A DNA stretch of 64,000 nucleotides, taken from contig NC_056580.1 in assembly GCF_018340385.1 (NCBI RefSeq), positions 31,446,544-31,510,543 of the forward strand, written 5' to 3'. The notes under the pieces are model-generated. The model made no database searches. It saw nothing but the letters and a program-made list of their open reading frames with translations, and was not told the DNA's origin. The translations under genes were made by a program, and so were the position numbers. Shown here one piece after another: positions 12,465 to 25,100 of this stretch. Source of the stretch: Cyprinus carpio (Eukaryota > Chordata > Actinopteri > Cypriniformes > Cyprinidae). The first letter of the stretch is position 1. Every line of letters begins with the position of its first letter.

Positions 12465-14460
12465 TAATCAAGTCATAATAAAGAAGTGCCTAAAAAAAAG
12501 TTTAATACAAATTTTTTATGGAAAGACTTCTTTATGGCACAAACAATAAGTCTCCCAAGTTGCAGTAGCTCAAAAGGTAATGCCTAACAGAAATGACCCC
12601 ATGGGAGCACCTAACTGTTTGGCTCAGGAAACTCTCTTTGAAGCAATGCAGCTAATTGATATTAGTGTTATTTTCAAATTTATAAAAGCTTAGGCAGAAT
12701 TGACACTGAATGACAATTTCCTGTCGTAAGCAATTCTGATGGAAATGTGTTGACACAGCACGGCCGTGCACAGGTCTCTAGTTTGCATGCTTTTGAAAGC
12801 GTGGCTGTAACAGAGAGGTTTCGAGATGCAATAATTGACTGATCGCTGCATAATTCAACACAGCATGTGTAAAAATTCAAGGTCTGGAATGTTTCATGTT
12901 TTTCTTCTTTTTATTGAAATGAGGTTAAAGTTTCTATCAACCTTGGAAAAACTACATATAAAGTTGCAATCAATGGTGACTGTAATTCAAGTTTGGCCCT
13001 TTTCGCGAGCATAAAAGGTTTCTGTCACTCACTGGTGAAATTTGAACTGTTAGAGGTTTGAGGCAGCTAAGAAGCCACAAATGTGCTGTCTATCAAATTG
13101 TTGTTGTTGTTTTTTTTCTTCTTTTCTGTCTGCTTTCTTTAGTGTATTTTAGTAGACATAGATCAGTATTGTAGCCCCAGTGTTGGATCAAGACTGTCTT
13201 TGGCTGAGAATATAATGTATTTCCTCTCCCTCAGACAGAAATATACAGTAGTTATGAGCTGTTTGATGTCTTGTTCTGCCACAGCTATTTAAGCAAGATT
13301 CACCCCTCCAGCTAGATGTTTCATATCAATGCACATATTGTAATAAATTCATTTCAGTTAGAACATGACTTTGAGGCACAAACACCAAAATATCCACAGT
13401 GCTGTAATCGTGTCCCGTGTCGAGCACATTTATAACAAGCGTTGCTCATTCCAAACATGGAGCGTGTCAATGTCATCACTTTGGAGTGTGTGCTTTTCTT
13501 GTGTTGAGTGTGCATATTTAAGACATCCTCCAGGTGATTATTTCACACAATCTTTTGATCGCTAATATCACCATACCCAAGATGATAACGTCGGTTAATC
13601 TGTAAAATCAGCTGTAAGTTCTGAGTTTGTTGATTTTTTTATATTTTTTTTTTATTGTTGACTGTCTTTTTCCGTGCATGTCTGTAATACAGCATAATGC
13701 CTATTCCAGAGGCATACTTAAATGCAATATTCATTTTGTTGGTCAGACATAATTACTCACCCTCATTTGACATTCAGCACAGTTAATAAAGTAAAAAGGT
13801 ATCAAAGACTCTCCACCGGCCATGTGACTCTGTTCTTCATCTGCTCATCTTTGAGTCGGCGAGGAAGGAAATCGCACAGGCTTGATTGAACACAAGATAG
13901 ACTTAATGTCATCTAATCAGAAAGACCATTATGTATTAGTGGAACCACCAAACAGAATTATCTGACAAGGGGGCAGGCCACATTATCTAAATTAACATTT
14001 TGCAAGCATGAACATGCAAGGCCACAGTGGAAAATGAAAGGCTACAGGAGAGCGGCCTGCATTTAGACATTCGGGCAGTAATTATTAATTTATGCTTGTC
14101 TGTGGGTCTTAATGAAAATGAAAGCCAGGAGAAGAGAACAGGGAAGGATAATGTGCCGTGAAATTGAGTTTCATTTGTTCAGGGGCCACCTTTTAACTTT
14201 TTCCTTTCTTCCCAGGAAATGAAACCAACCAGAGTTCTTGTGTGTTTTTCCTCAGTGAACCCCCTCCCCCTGCACAGCCAACCAACACACATCTCTCCAG
14301 AACAGACAGACAAGCTCTTGACCCTCTGCAGTATCTGTAAATATCCTGTCTACCTCTGTAATCTACTTTATAGAGCCCTGCTTCAATGACTATTATTTCT
14401 TCTTCAATAACAACTGCCCATGTTAGCACTTTGTGCTCTACCAACTGATGACACTGAGAA
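12462..14460. other. Intergenic sequence with a complex block near 14 kb
   Basis: No gene recognised. The part at about 13930-14170 is non-repetitive, lacks homopolymers and contains homeodomain-type AT cores (AGTAATTATTAATTTATG); see the findings. ORFs here are short and show no family motif. Confidence 0.45.
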
Positions 14461-16116
14461 CTTCTAGTGTTGCGGAGTAAAACTAGTTTACATGTAACAG
14501 AATTATGTAATTTAATTACAAAATAAATGCAATTGTGATCAGTTACATTTACTGAGAAAAAAATGTCTAACAAAATAAGTTACTTTTTTTGGTTTCTTTT
14601 ATGAAATGAAGTGACTGGTCTAAAATATGCGACACCAATGTCTCAGGAGTTTAGTACAGAGAATAGGACACATGCTTATTCGATAACTGTTTTATTACTT
14701 TGGGGGTTTTATGTATGATTTTTTTTTTTTTTTTTAATTAACTGTTTTTTTTTTTTTTTTTTTTTTTTTTTTCAAGGCATTGTTAGATTCCAGTGTTTCC
14801 TGTCATAGTTTATGCAAAAGATTTGATTTCAAAACACTATCATAGCTATTAAACTATTTCTTGTTATGAATTTAAACCTGTATTTAACCTGATCTCAAAG
14901 CAAGTCTGATTTTGTGGTGGCTGTGCTTTAAAATTAAATTATTATAATCTTAAAGATTTTGAAAGTCTGACAGTAATTAATAACCCCAATTCCAGAAAAG
15001 TTTTGTGAAATGTCATAAAATCAAGTATATGTTTTTTAACCTTTATTTGATTGACTTAAGTACAAATAAATAAATAAAAAATCAACGTTTTCACTGGCCA
15101 ACTTAATTTTATTTTGTAAATATAAACCAATTTTGATTTTGATACCTATAACACATTCCAAAAAATTTGGGACACAGGCTTGTTTACCACTGGTGTCACA
15201 TCAACTTTCCTATTAATTACAGTGTTTAATTGATTGGGAATTGAGGATTCTAATTGTTAGAGTAAGCAAAATATCTCGCTTGATACAAGACTTAAACTTC
15301 TAGTGTTGCGGAGTAACTAGTTACATGTAACAGAATTATGTAATTTAATTACAAAATAAATGCAATTGTGATCAGTTACATTTACTGAGAAAAAAATGTC
15401 TAACAAAATAAGTTACTTTTTTTGGTTTCTTTTATGAAATGAAGTGACTGGTCTAAAATATGCGACACCAATTTCTCAGGAGTTTAGTACAGAGAATAGG
15501 ACACATGCTTATTCGATAACTGTTTTATTACTTTGGGGGTTTATGTATGATTTTATTTTTTTTTTTAAATTAACTGTTTTTTTTTGTTTGTTTTTTTTTC
15601 AAGGCATTGTTAGATTCCAGTACTCATAACAAAAAGATAACAAATAATAAAAAAAAAAAACTATCATAGCTATTAAACTATTTCTTGTTATGATTTTAAA
15701 CCTGTATTTAACCTGATCTCAAAGCAAGTCTGATTTTGTGGTGGCTGTGCTTTAAAATTAAATTATTATAATCTTAAAGATTTTGAAAGTCTGACAGTAA
15801 TTATAACCCCAAATTCCAGAAAAGTTTTGTGAAATGTCATAAAATCAAGTATATGTTTTTTAACCTTTATTTGATTGACTTAAGTACAAATAAATAAATA
15901 AAAAATCAACGTTTTCACTGGCCAACTTAATTTTATTTTGTAAATATAAACAAATTTAGATTTTGATGGCTATAACACACCAAAAAATTGGGACACAGGC
16001 TTGTTTACCACTGTGTCACATCAACTTTCCTATTAATTACAGTGTTTAATTGATTGGGAATTGAGGATTCTAATTGTTAGAGTAAGCAAAATATCTCGCT
16101 AGATACAAGGACTTAA
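14461..16116. repeat. 836-bp tandem duplication
   Basis: Copy 1 runs from 14461 to 15296 and copy 2 from 15297 to about 16116. Both start CTTCTAGTGTTGCGGAGTAA and end with ATATCTCGCT followed by GATACAAG. Differences are mainly homopolymer lengths and a short replaced stretch near 15620-15655. The right half of each copy (from CCCCAATTCCAGAAAAGTTT, about 14983 and 15805) resembles a Tc1-like terminus, so the duplication spans a transposon/flank junction. Confidence 0.92.
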
Positions 16117-17040
16117 GATGCTCAGCAGTCTGTGCAGTCTAGCACATTCTCTCTGCATCTACAAAACCACACGGTGTTGTCAGCACATGCAGAATGAGAC
16201 CTTGGCTTCATTGTCTTGATCTAATAACCATGGACTTCCCATGAAAGACATCATCTTGATGGCAGTATATGTCTCTGTACAATTTCAGTATATGCCGCCA
16301 TGTCAATGGTACATTCGCACATATGCCAGTCACCCATGCTGTTTGCTCTGCTGCTTCCACCATGACAGACGTCTGCTTTTGCATCTGTCGCTAATGAAAG
16401 TCTGGATGTTCCCTTTGGTCTTTAGGACTGAGAACTCGATGTTAATTTTTCCCAGAAACCAGTTGAAATGTGGACTCATCTGACCACAGCACACATTTCC
16501 ACTGTCTTTCTGAGATGAGCTTGGGCCCAGAGAACCCGGCAGCATCACTGCTTAGAATTGACATATACTGTAGCTTTCTCACAGAGTAACAGAGATTTAA
16601 AGTTAGAATTTATTCAATTAATTAATCAATGAATTTATTGATGCAGCAGCAGACTGTGTTTAGTGACAGCGATTTTTTCTGAACTACTCCTGAGGCTAAT
16701 GTGGCTTATTTAACACCACAGCATGACGGTTTCTTAGGGCAGTGCCATCTGAGGGTTCAAAGGTCATGATCTCATGCACAATCACCTGAGGTTTCCTGCC
16801 TTGCCCTAAACAGACTGATATTTCTTTGGATTCCCCTGAATTCTTTTCACAATATTATCAATGGTAGTTGATGAAAGATCTAAATTCTTTGCGTGTATTT
16901 TGGATTTGAGAAATTTGAATTTTTGATTTGTTTGGACACTTTCTCCATTAAAATTTGGATGAGCCAAGTGAATGATGCCATGATCAACCTTTGCTCGCAA
17001 AGACTGAGATGCCTCATTTTATATACCAGACATGATACCC
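15805..17040 (-). mobile_element. Tc1/mariner-like transposon relic
   Basis: Transposase remnants lie on the - strand. The DNA-binding end is at 16806-17000, with a helix-turn-helix-like LDLSSTTIDNIVKRIQG. The first catalytic region is near 16420-16510, where LWSDESTFQL-type codons can be followed only with frame changes. The left terminus is probably the ATTCCAGAAAAGTTT region at 15805, shared with the tandem copy at 14983. The frame is shattered and cannot encode active transposase. The right edge, near CAGACATGATACCCTCACC, is approximate. Confidence 0.75.
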
Positions 17041-17559
17041 TCACCTAACCAATTCACCTGTGTGCATGATCTTGCCCATAGTCCCGTATTGTGCTTGGAC
17101 CTTTTGTGTTAATTCCTGTGTAGAGTGGCAGTTTGTAGTCAAATGCGTAGTCCTATTGTTTTGTGTCTTGATTCTTCTTGTGATTCCTTTCAGGTGTGCC
17201 TTGTTACCTTGTATCCTGTTAGTGTCTCTTGGTTGTATAAATAGGGGTTTCAGTTAGACTTTGTCAGTCATTGTTCCCCTCCATTGATGCTGATTTTTGA
17301 TTATCTGGTTTTCATTCCTGCTCTTGCTCAGTGTTCCTTTGTCATATACCCATGTTTTGTTTTCTTGTTTTGTCACTAAATATATAAAAAAATAAATTGG
17401 ATTCTGCCTCATCCTTGCGTCTTGTACCTTGAATCCAGCACAACAACCTGCTTACCTAAAACAGTTTATTTTTTGTAGTGTGCTGCAGCCATCAAAATCC
17501 ATACATTTTTAAAACCAAAAGCTGAGCTATCTCACATACCCCTGTCACTCACAAGCACT

Positions 17560-17800
17560 GGTCAATGCTGACGTCTGTTGCTGCAGTCCTCATAAGAAGC
17601 GGATTTCGCCTCGGACGCGCGTCAAGTTTCGCTTTCAACTTTTGCTTTCTAACGCTTTCTACAGCGTCTTATTTCGCTTGTAGACGCGCGCGAATGCATT
17701 ACAAAATGGACTCAAGCGGGCAAATAACTAGACGCGGGGTAGTACGCGAATTTGACGTGTCTATTTATGTCCGCTGTTTGGTGTGAATTGCAGCATATAA
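17560..17800. repeat. CpG-dense short block, possible DNA-transposon derivative
   Basis: Many ACGCG and GCGCG words (for example GACGCGCGTC near 17617 and TAGACGCGCGCGAATGC near 17682) sit in otherwise AT-rich DNA. The style resembles non-autonomous PIF/Harbinger-type elements of fish, but clear terminal repeats were not identified. Confidence 0.3.
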
Positions 17801-20800
17801 CGCGCCAGACTTCTATGCATTGGATGGGTTAAGAACTGCTGTTATAAACTGGAATAGTCGTTTCTACGTTTTGTAGAAGTTTAGATTTTTAGATTAGTGG
17901 GCTCCGTTTGCCGATAAAGCTTTAAATAACAGAATATCCTTTTATTAATCGTTTTTCCAGGTGTGAAATAAATAATTAGCATGAAATAAAAAAATATATG
18001 AATCATAGTACAAGCCTTGTGTTTCAGATGTGTGAAGCAACATAATATTGAGTAATTTGGCTTTATCTTTCTTATGGGATACACGCTCTAAGCAGCCTTT
18101 CTGTTTAGCTTAGTATAGGAAGGCCCAATGCTATACTTCTTTCGATCAACACTCCACACGTCGATGGTTTCTTTGGTTTTGTTATGTGGTGGTTTTGTTC
18201 ATATATCACATGTTGTACGAATGATGTGACAGTTTACATTTGTACTAGCTTCGGTTAAATGGCTATGTTTGTGTGGGCAAATAATCTCGATTGTGTTGTG
18301 TTTGACCAAACCATGACCATTTTAGATTTGATGTTTAGGCCAATGTTAACTGTGTAAGTAGTCCATATTGAATATTTCCGGCCACCATAGAAAGCTTAGC
18401 TTAGTTTACCAACGGACTAATTGCTATAACTTGTTTAATCAGCTTTTAATTTAATGTTGTACTATCTAGGTTTACATAGCAATTTATTGGTGGACTGTGT
18501 TTTGCAGGCAAACTTGCCTATGAACATGTTGGAGTTTGATCTGTGGACTGGACCCCTTCTTCTCTGTACCTCCGGTTTCCATACTGAGGTCAAAGCTCAC
18601 GAACACAGACCGCCGGTTCAACGCCTTTTTGGAGAATTATATCCCATGCTCACATCTAATATGTAAATTGTTTATTGTTTTCCAAAATATTTTGTAATGT
18701 CTCTTCTCACATGTAATAATTTTTGCCATGTCTGTAAAAAAAATACACAACAGACTGAATGAATATTCTCTGCCTCCTTTTATCTGTATTTAAGGAATAA
18801 TTGTGCAAAATCAGTGTTCTTTGGTTGCAAACACAATCGTACATACTGTGACTTAAATAGTAGTAACAATCCAACTTAATTTCAGTTTCTTTACATATTT
18901 AACATTGTAAATACATTTAAATGAATACATTTACATTATAAAAAGTCATAGAAAACTTCGTGTGTGTATGCACTAACACTTAGTATCATGGTAGTTGTAA
19001 ATATATGGGTGCTGGAAGTTGGGCAAACAGTTTGACGTCCCTTGACCAGTCGCTCTGCTCGTAAGGATTCCCATCCTTTGATTCCCCTTTTTTTCTCGTT
19101 CATATCTGTCTCTTTGCATTAGGATTTAGTTTTAGGCGGTATGGTCCCGACAATGTTTTCTTTTAGTCCGCTGCATTTTGTACGATTATATTCTGGTTTT
19201 TCACGCTAATTTTTCATTATTTTTTCGTTGATGCCAGAACCACTAGCCTGCTATGCCAGCCCAGGTAAAATGGCCAAACATACCCATAATTCTTTGCGTT
19301 CTGATGACGTTGCCGCCCAGTTGGTCACATGTCTTAGCGATCTCTATACGACCATAGACATATAAATTATATGTCTATGTATACGACCACCAGTTGCTAA
19401 AGTAGGATTGGTCAGTAATGTTGTTAAGGCGTGGTTTACCCAAAAAGTGTCACTTTGAAAACAAAAAATGGTTATTATATTTTTTTTATTCAGTTTTTTT
19501 TAGAATTCTGAAACTAAAAGGGTGATCTGTATAAACTTCTACGCAGATTCTTTTTTAATCACCCAAGAAACCTAATACAACTTCTCAGGTACAAGTGTCT
19601 CGAGAAGATCTGAGTTCAAACCATTAGACTGTTTAAAAAAATAAACATACCGCGTGAATGACAGGACGCAGGGGTACCAATGAGATTTTTGTGTGTTTGC
19701 TTTGTGTTCTCCTTTCTTGTGTCTCCGCCTTCCTTTTCTTTATATGGTGCGCTACAGCGCGCTAATCTGCACTGCAGGTAAACAAATTTTGTGCGCCAGA
19801 TTCAATTCCGGGCTGGGTGGAATCGGAACGTAAAAAACATTAACAAACAAAAAAAAAAAAACTTAAACATCGGCCTAGAGTCCTTTTCAAACAAAGTAAT
19901 CAAGTATGAGTTTTCACCAGACACTCATTACCGAACAAGAATCATTTTTTTATTTTTTATGGACGGCTTTTATAGTTGTTCATAGATCTTGACAGTTTAC
20001 CATTCGCTCTATCCTCATCATCCCTCATTTTGTTTGTGAAAACGCGTGAAACAAAGTTTGGGATCCACAAACAAACGTGGTATGTACCTGACATCATTTT
20101 TTTTTTTTGGGGGGTGGGGGGGGGGGGGGCCAAACCACTCCATTCATATTTATGCTCCAGTCCAAATTAGCTCATAAGCAGTATCACTCTTTAATTACTA
20201 ATTTATTTTGGGATATTGTGAAGCCATTTGTAATGTCATTTTATGTTTTTTTGCTTTGCTGTAAACAATATGTAAGGAATATGTATTGTTTTGTCTTAAT
20301 CATATACAGAAAATAATAAGAACAATGTAAGCCTACTTACAGAAAAAGTTGATTTGGAGATTATTTATTTTCTCATTACAGTTTTGCCTCACCATTTCCA
20401 AACTTTGTAACATATTATTGTTAATAGTGTATGTGTATGGGACCCATGTTTTATTAATTACATTTTATAGTAATGATGAGTTCATATAAAATTAAAATGA
20501 ATTTAAATTTCTGTTATTATAACTTCAATATTTTAAAGATGGTACTAACTGGGGCGGAGAGGGCACAAAAAGTATGTTGAGAGGAAAATTTCCATATTAT
20601 ATACATGTCACTAAAGACCTTTATCTACATGCACAGTGCAGGTTAGATAACAACTGACAGGTTATTTTATATTAAAAGGATTCATTAGGCATATTTATTC
20701 TGATCTGATCTACTAGAAACAAATGAAAATTTTTTGTTCCAATTTAGATTTTGCACATTGGCAGTCTCTTTGAACAATTCACCTGTACGACAAGAGCAAA

Positions 20801-21680
20801 GCCACCATCAAGTGGCTTGATCCAGGGATTTTCCTTATTTTGTCCGATTGTCAAAAGGAAGATGGCTTGGGTGCTATGAGGACAAAAAACGCAAACCCTC
20901 CTTTACGACATGCAGCCATGCAGACACACAGAAACACATACAGAGAGCTATTAACCCAGTCCTCCAGTGTCATCAACTTTGCTTTTGCAATCTTATTCCC
21001 TCAGAACCATTAGAATACCTGAAGAAATGACTTTCCAATTAAAGAGGATCTAGGAGAAGACAAGCCTTTTTATCTCTGACTCCAGGAGTTCTTTATTCCA
21101 ATCATTTTAAATTGGAATTGATTTTTCAATTTAGGTGCCACTGACTGCTCTGGATCATGCAGCAGAGCGGGTGCATGAAATAGAGCTGTGTTCTGAAATA
21201 TTATTTGTCCCTCATAAAGTCATGGTGGCCCCGAACACATTAATGTGTTTTGCACGCCACTTTCTTGCCACAGACAACAGATTGTAGCTCAGCATGCTGA
21301 TGGAGAGAAGTTTAGAAAGCCATCAAGAGTGGCCACCTCCCTCACGCTGCAGCGCAGAGCAATGAACTGGTGCCTGAGGGTTTTTTTTTTTTTTTTTTTT
21401 TCTAGCAGGAGTATATTAGGTTTATTTTATTGTAAGGCCAAGGCAGCTGTTACATTGTGCTGCACATGTAAATAATCTGATGCTCAATTTAATAAGTAAG
21501 TGATCAGGTAGTGTTCGATATGTTGATCAGAGGTATTGAAACTTTGAGGGCGGTGGGGCAGGCCAAGTCCCCCAACTGTCCATCGTTCACTGTCTGGTAA
21601 TAAAAATATGTAGTTTACTTCTGTTGGCTCACATAAAGGTTGCATTTTGGGAATGTTTTAATTCTCTATAGAAAGATCTT
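17801..21680. other. Intergenic sequence, no gene recognised
   Basis: Mixed AT-rich DNA. It includes a 25-bp palindromic insertion flanked by a 10-bp direct repeat (19342-19388), a T/G homopolymer junction at 20098-20129 and a T run at 21381-21401. ORFs are short and unrecognised. Confidence 0.5.
19342..19388. repeat. Short palindromic insert with a 10-bp flanking duplication
   Basis: TATACGACCA occurs on both sides of a 25-bp palindrome (CATAGACATAT, five bases, ATATGTCTATG). This is the footprint expected of a tiny mobile insert with target-site duplication. Confidence 0.6.
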
Positions 21681-21689
21681 TTTCGCCAT

Positions 21690-22115
21690 GAGTTTAGTTT
21701 ACTTCTGAAAAGCTGAATAAATAAGCTTTCCATTGGATGTATGGTTTTCTTCGGATTTGGACCATATTTGGCCCATGATATACAACTATTTGAAAATCTG
21801 GAATCTGAGGGTGCGCCAAAACATCTAAATACTGAGAAAATCACTTTTGAAGTTGTCCAATATGAATTCTTTAGCAAATGCATATTACTAATCAAAAATG
21901 TAATTTTGATAGTACGTTTTGGTAGGAAATTTACAAAAATATTCTTCATGGAACAGATCTTTACTTAACCCATCCTATTGATTTTGATAAAAGAAAAATC
22001 GATAATTTTGACCCATGCAATGTTTTTTTTTTTTTTTTTTTTTGGCTATTGCCTTAAAAATATACCACAGCGACTCTTAAGACTGGTTTTGTGGTCCGTG
22101 GGTCACATATTCAGA
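21690..22115 (-). mobile_element. Common fish non-autonomous DNA element
   Basis: Reads on the - strand from ATGTGACCCACGGACCACAA through AAACCAGTCTTAAG and GGTCAAAATTATCGATTTT to AAGCTTATTTATTCAGC. This order belongs to a very abundant cyprinid repeat with no coding capacity. A T run at 22023-22043 interrupts it. The superfamily is not assigned here. Confidence 0.7.
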
Positions 22116-25100
22116 CAAGCAAAATGACTTCTAACCCCGGCTTTTGACAAATCATTTAGAACTACCTGTAGTAAACATTATATCAATTTATTTTAATATT
22201 CATGAGCCAGGCTGATATTGTTTATAATGTGGACCTGATAATATTTCTAACAGGTAAAAAGCATCTTTTTGCCCTTTGCACTAGTGGAAAAAAAAGTTAA
22301 AGTAAATTAAAAAACTAATAATAAGTTTTTCACTGTGTTGTTCTTGAATACAAGTTTGACCCACTAATGTGTACAGTCATAAATTAACTTTTTAAATTTT
22401 ATAAAATAAATGAATGAATAAAAGAACATGTATAATGATTTATACATGTTACTTCTAATCATATGCCTATAGTTAAATATTTCACATTCCTATTTGCCAT
22501 TTCAGGTGATGTAGCCCTACTAACAGATTTCATCTCCAGTTTAACTAATGTTCACAGTAAAAGAAAAAGGATTTGTTTTTTTTTTTTTTTTGTTTAAGCA
22601 TCTAACATGATTTTATTACATTTTTATTTAAAGTTTATCCTCATGTTACAATTGTTTACATTTGTCTCTTGGGTGAATGACTTGATAGTCAGGCTTCATT
22701 TGTTCACAGTAAGACTAAAGAAGAACAACTGAGAGAAACATAAGACACATGAGAATCTGGCTGTAGAAGGAGATGCATAATATCTGAACAATGCCCTAGA
22801 CCCTGAAATTGCTTAAGTGTAGCATTCATGTTAGGGGCATTTTTAGCCTTTTACTGGAGCCACACACAGCAAATAAAAAAAAAAAAATTAGAAATGGTCT
22901 TTGTCTGCAGTATAGAGTTGTTCCCACGTTGACACACGCAATAAAAATCTGCCGCTGTTGTTTGACAAAGAAGACATTTGCAAGTTTTGTTTCCTACAAT
23001 GGATTGGTGGCAAATATCCACCATATCCAACCGTCTTTTTTTTTTGTTCTTTTTCCTTTTTTCTGTTTTATAAAATATCCCGTTACTACTGTGGTGTGAG
23101 AAACCACTGCAAATGATCCAGAGTTGATCATTAATGTCATGTAGGAATGATCTGTCCTGATAAAATCAAAAACGAATAAAAAAAAAAATTCAAACCTTTT
23201 TGCAAACCTGTTTGACCAATCAAAAGAGTCTAATTAATTTGCAAATCTGGCATCACTAGTTCTAATTCTAAACATGTGACTTTCTTTCTGAAAATATATT
23301 CAGAAATATATTGATCTCTGAAATATATTCTCTGAAAACTGATCTCTGAAATATATTCAGAAAAAAACATCTGAGTTTGGTACGCTTGTATATCTTCATT
23401 GATGTATAAGGGTTTATCAAAAATATTTTACTGGAGCATAAATGGTATTTTCCCCAGGATCTCGCGGACACCACGTTTCATGTATTTAAATTAGAATCTG
23501 TTGTTCTTAGCACATGTATCTTTAGAATGTAAACCAAATGCACAACATGTAAAATATGAGAGCAGAATATACAGCACTGGAATATTTGTACTTGAAGAGC
23601 TTAAGCTGTGTAGCTTAAAAAAAAAAAAAAAAATAAAAAAAAAAATCACCGGTTGGCCAAACTTGTGTGTTTGGACAGGCTTGACTACTGAAGTAGTCCA
23701 GCCTCTAACAAGCCCTGGCCATCAGCTCTGTAAAAGTTTCCCCAGCTTCTTAAGCATGGGGCGGAAACCAGTTGGTTTCTTTCTTCAATTACAATTGGAC
23801 ATCAGTGATGTGCTTGTGTTTGTTCCAGCCAGGCATGTGAAAGTCCTCAACAGCTCTGCAGCTGCCTTTTAATGAGCATTGTATTGTTTCGCTGGCCATG
23901 GTGATTCCCACTTTATAGGGTCAGGTTCAAGGCAGATATGATTTTCTTTCGCACTGCTTTACAGAAAGTGTTTAGAGAGGTTTTTTGTGGGCTGTATGGT
24001 TCACTCCGGCTTCCTGACAGCTGTGTTGGCTTGTTTGGCTCTCTCACCTATTTCTTTTTCTTTTTTCTCTTCTGATCCCCTGAGTTGTTTAATATAGTTG
24101 TGTCACAGGAATACGGAGGAGAAGAATTAATGGACGCAAAGGATTGGTGTTGGCAGTTGGTGGGGAGATGCAGGGACAGAGCCGGCCAGTCATCCATCTG
24201 TTCTCTCTACCTTTATGGCTCTCTTAATGGAGGACAGGAGACAAAAAGCATCTCACAGGCCACCAGGCAGGCGCGTGAGCATTTCTGTAGTGCCACTGTA
24301 AACTAATTGTCAGTTTTTTTAACGATGCACAAGCCTGCTCGCATACACCACAAACATATACACACAGAGTTTTCTCCCAAATGTTCTTTATTACCGTTCA
24401 ATCAAGCATGGGGGGTTTTTGGGAACAGTCCAAGGGACAGGTTGCAGCACGGTTTGGAACAACGCTATGAGAGAAAAGTGATTAAGAAAGATCCTCTTGA
24501 GGACAAAAACAGATCATTCACGGAGACAGGACTGGCGCGTAATCAAACATTAAGATGAAAATATATAGATGGCCCTTTGGTCTTTTGAAATGAAACAAAG
24601 AGATTGATTCTCAGAACTTAATCAAGTGTTGGCCCATGCTCAAACGCAAATGTGTGGAGTGGCAATGCTTTCTTCCCTTCTGAACATTCATAATCAGCAC
24701 AAGACTTCAGTAGACCTATGTGTGGCCTTCAAGTAGAGTCAGAAATATCGTAATTATGAGCTATGTGGACATTAACAACCAAGTGTTGTCATATTTTACC
24801 AGTGAGGAACTCAGAATTGTTTTATGATACTCGCATTATGACCTGTTTCCATGGAAGCCTGTGAAAAGCAGCTCTGCAGCAAATTTTTTGACCTCATATG
24901 CGATCAATATCAAGTTAATGGACTCACGCTTTTAACTAAATAAATGAAAAATTTAATTCATTTTATAGATGCCATGCATAAAAATCAATTAGGTTATGTA
25001 AAAGTGATGCAAATGTTATAATTTATTTGTTTTTTTTTTTGTTTTTTCTTATTTGATAGTGATTTTATAATCCAAACATTATCATATGTGACTATGTCAT

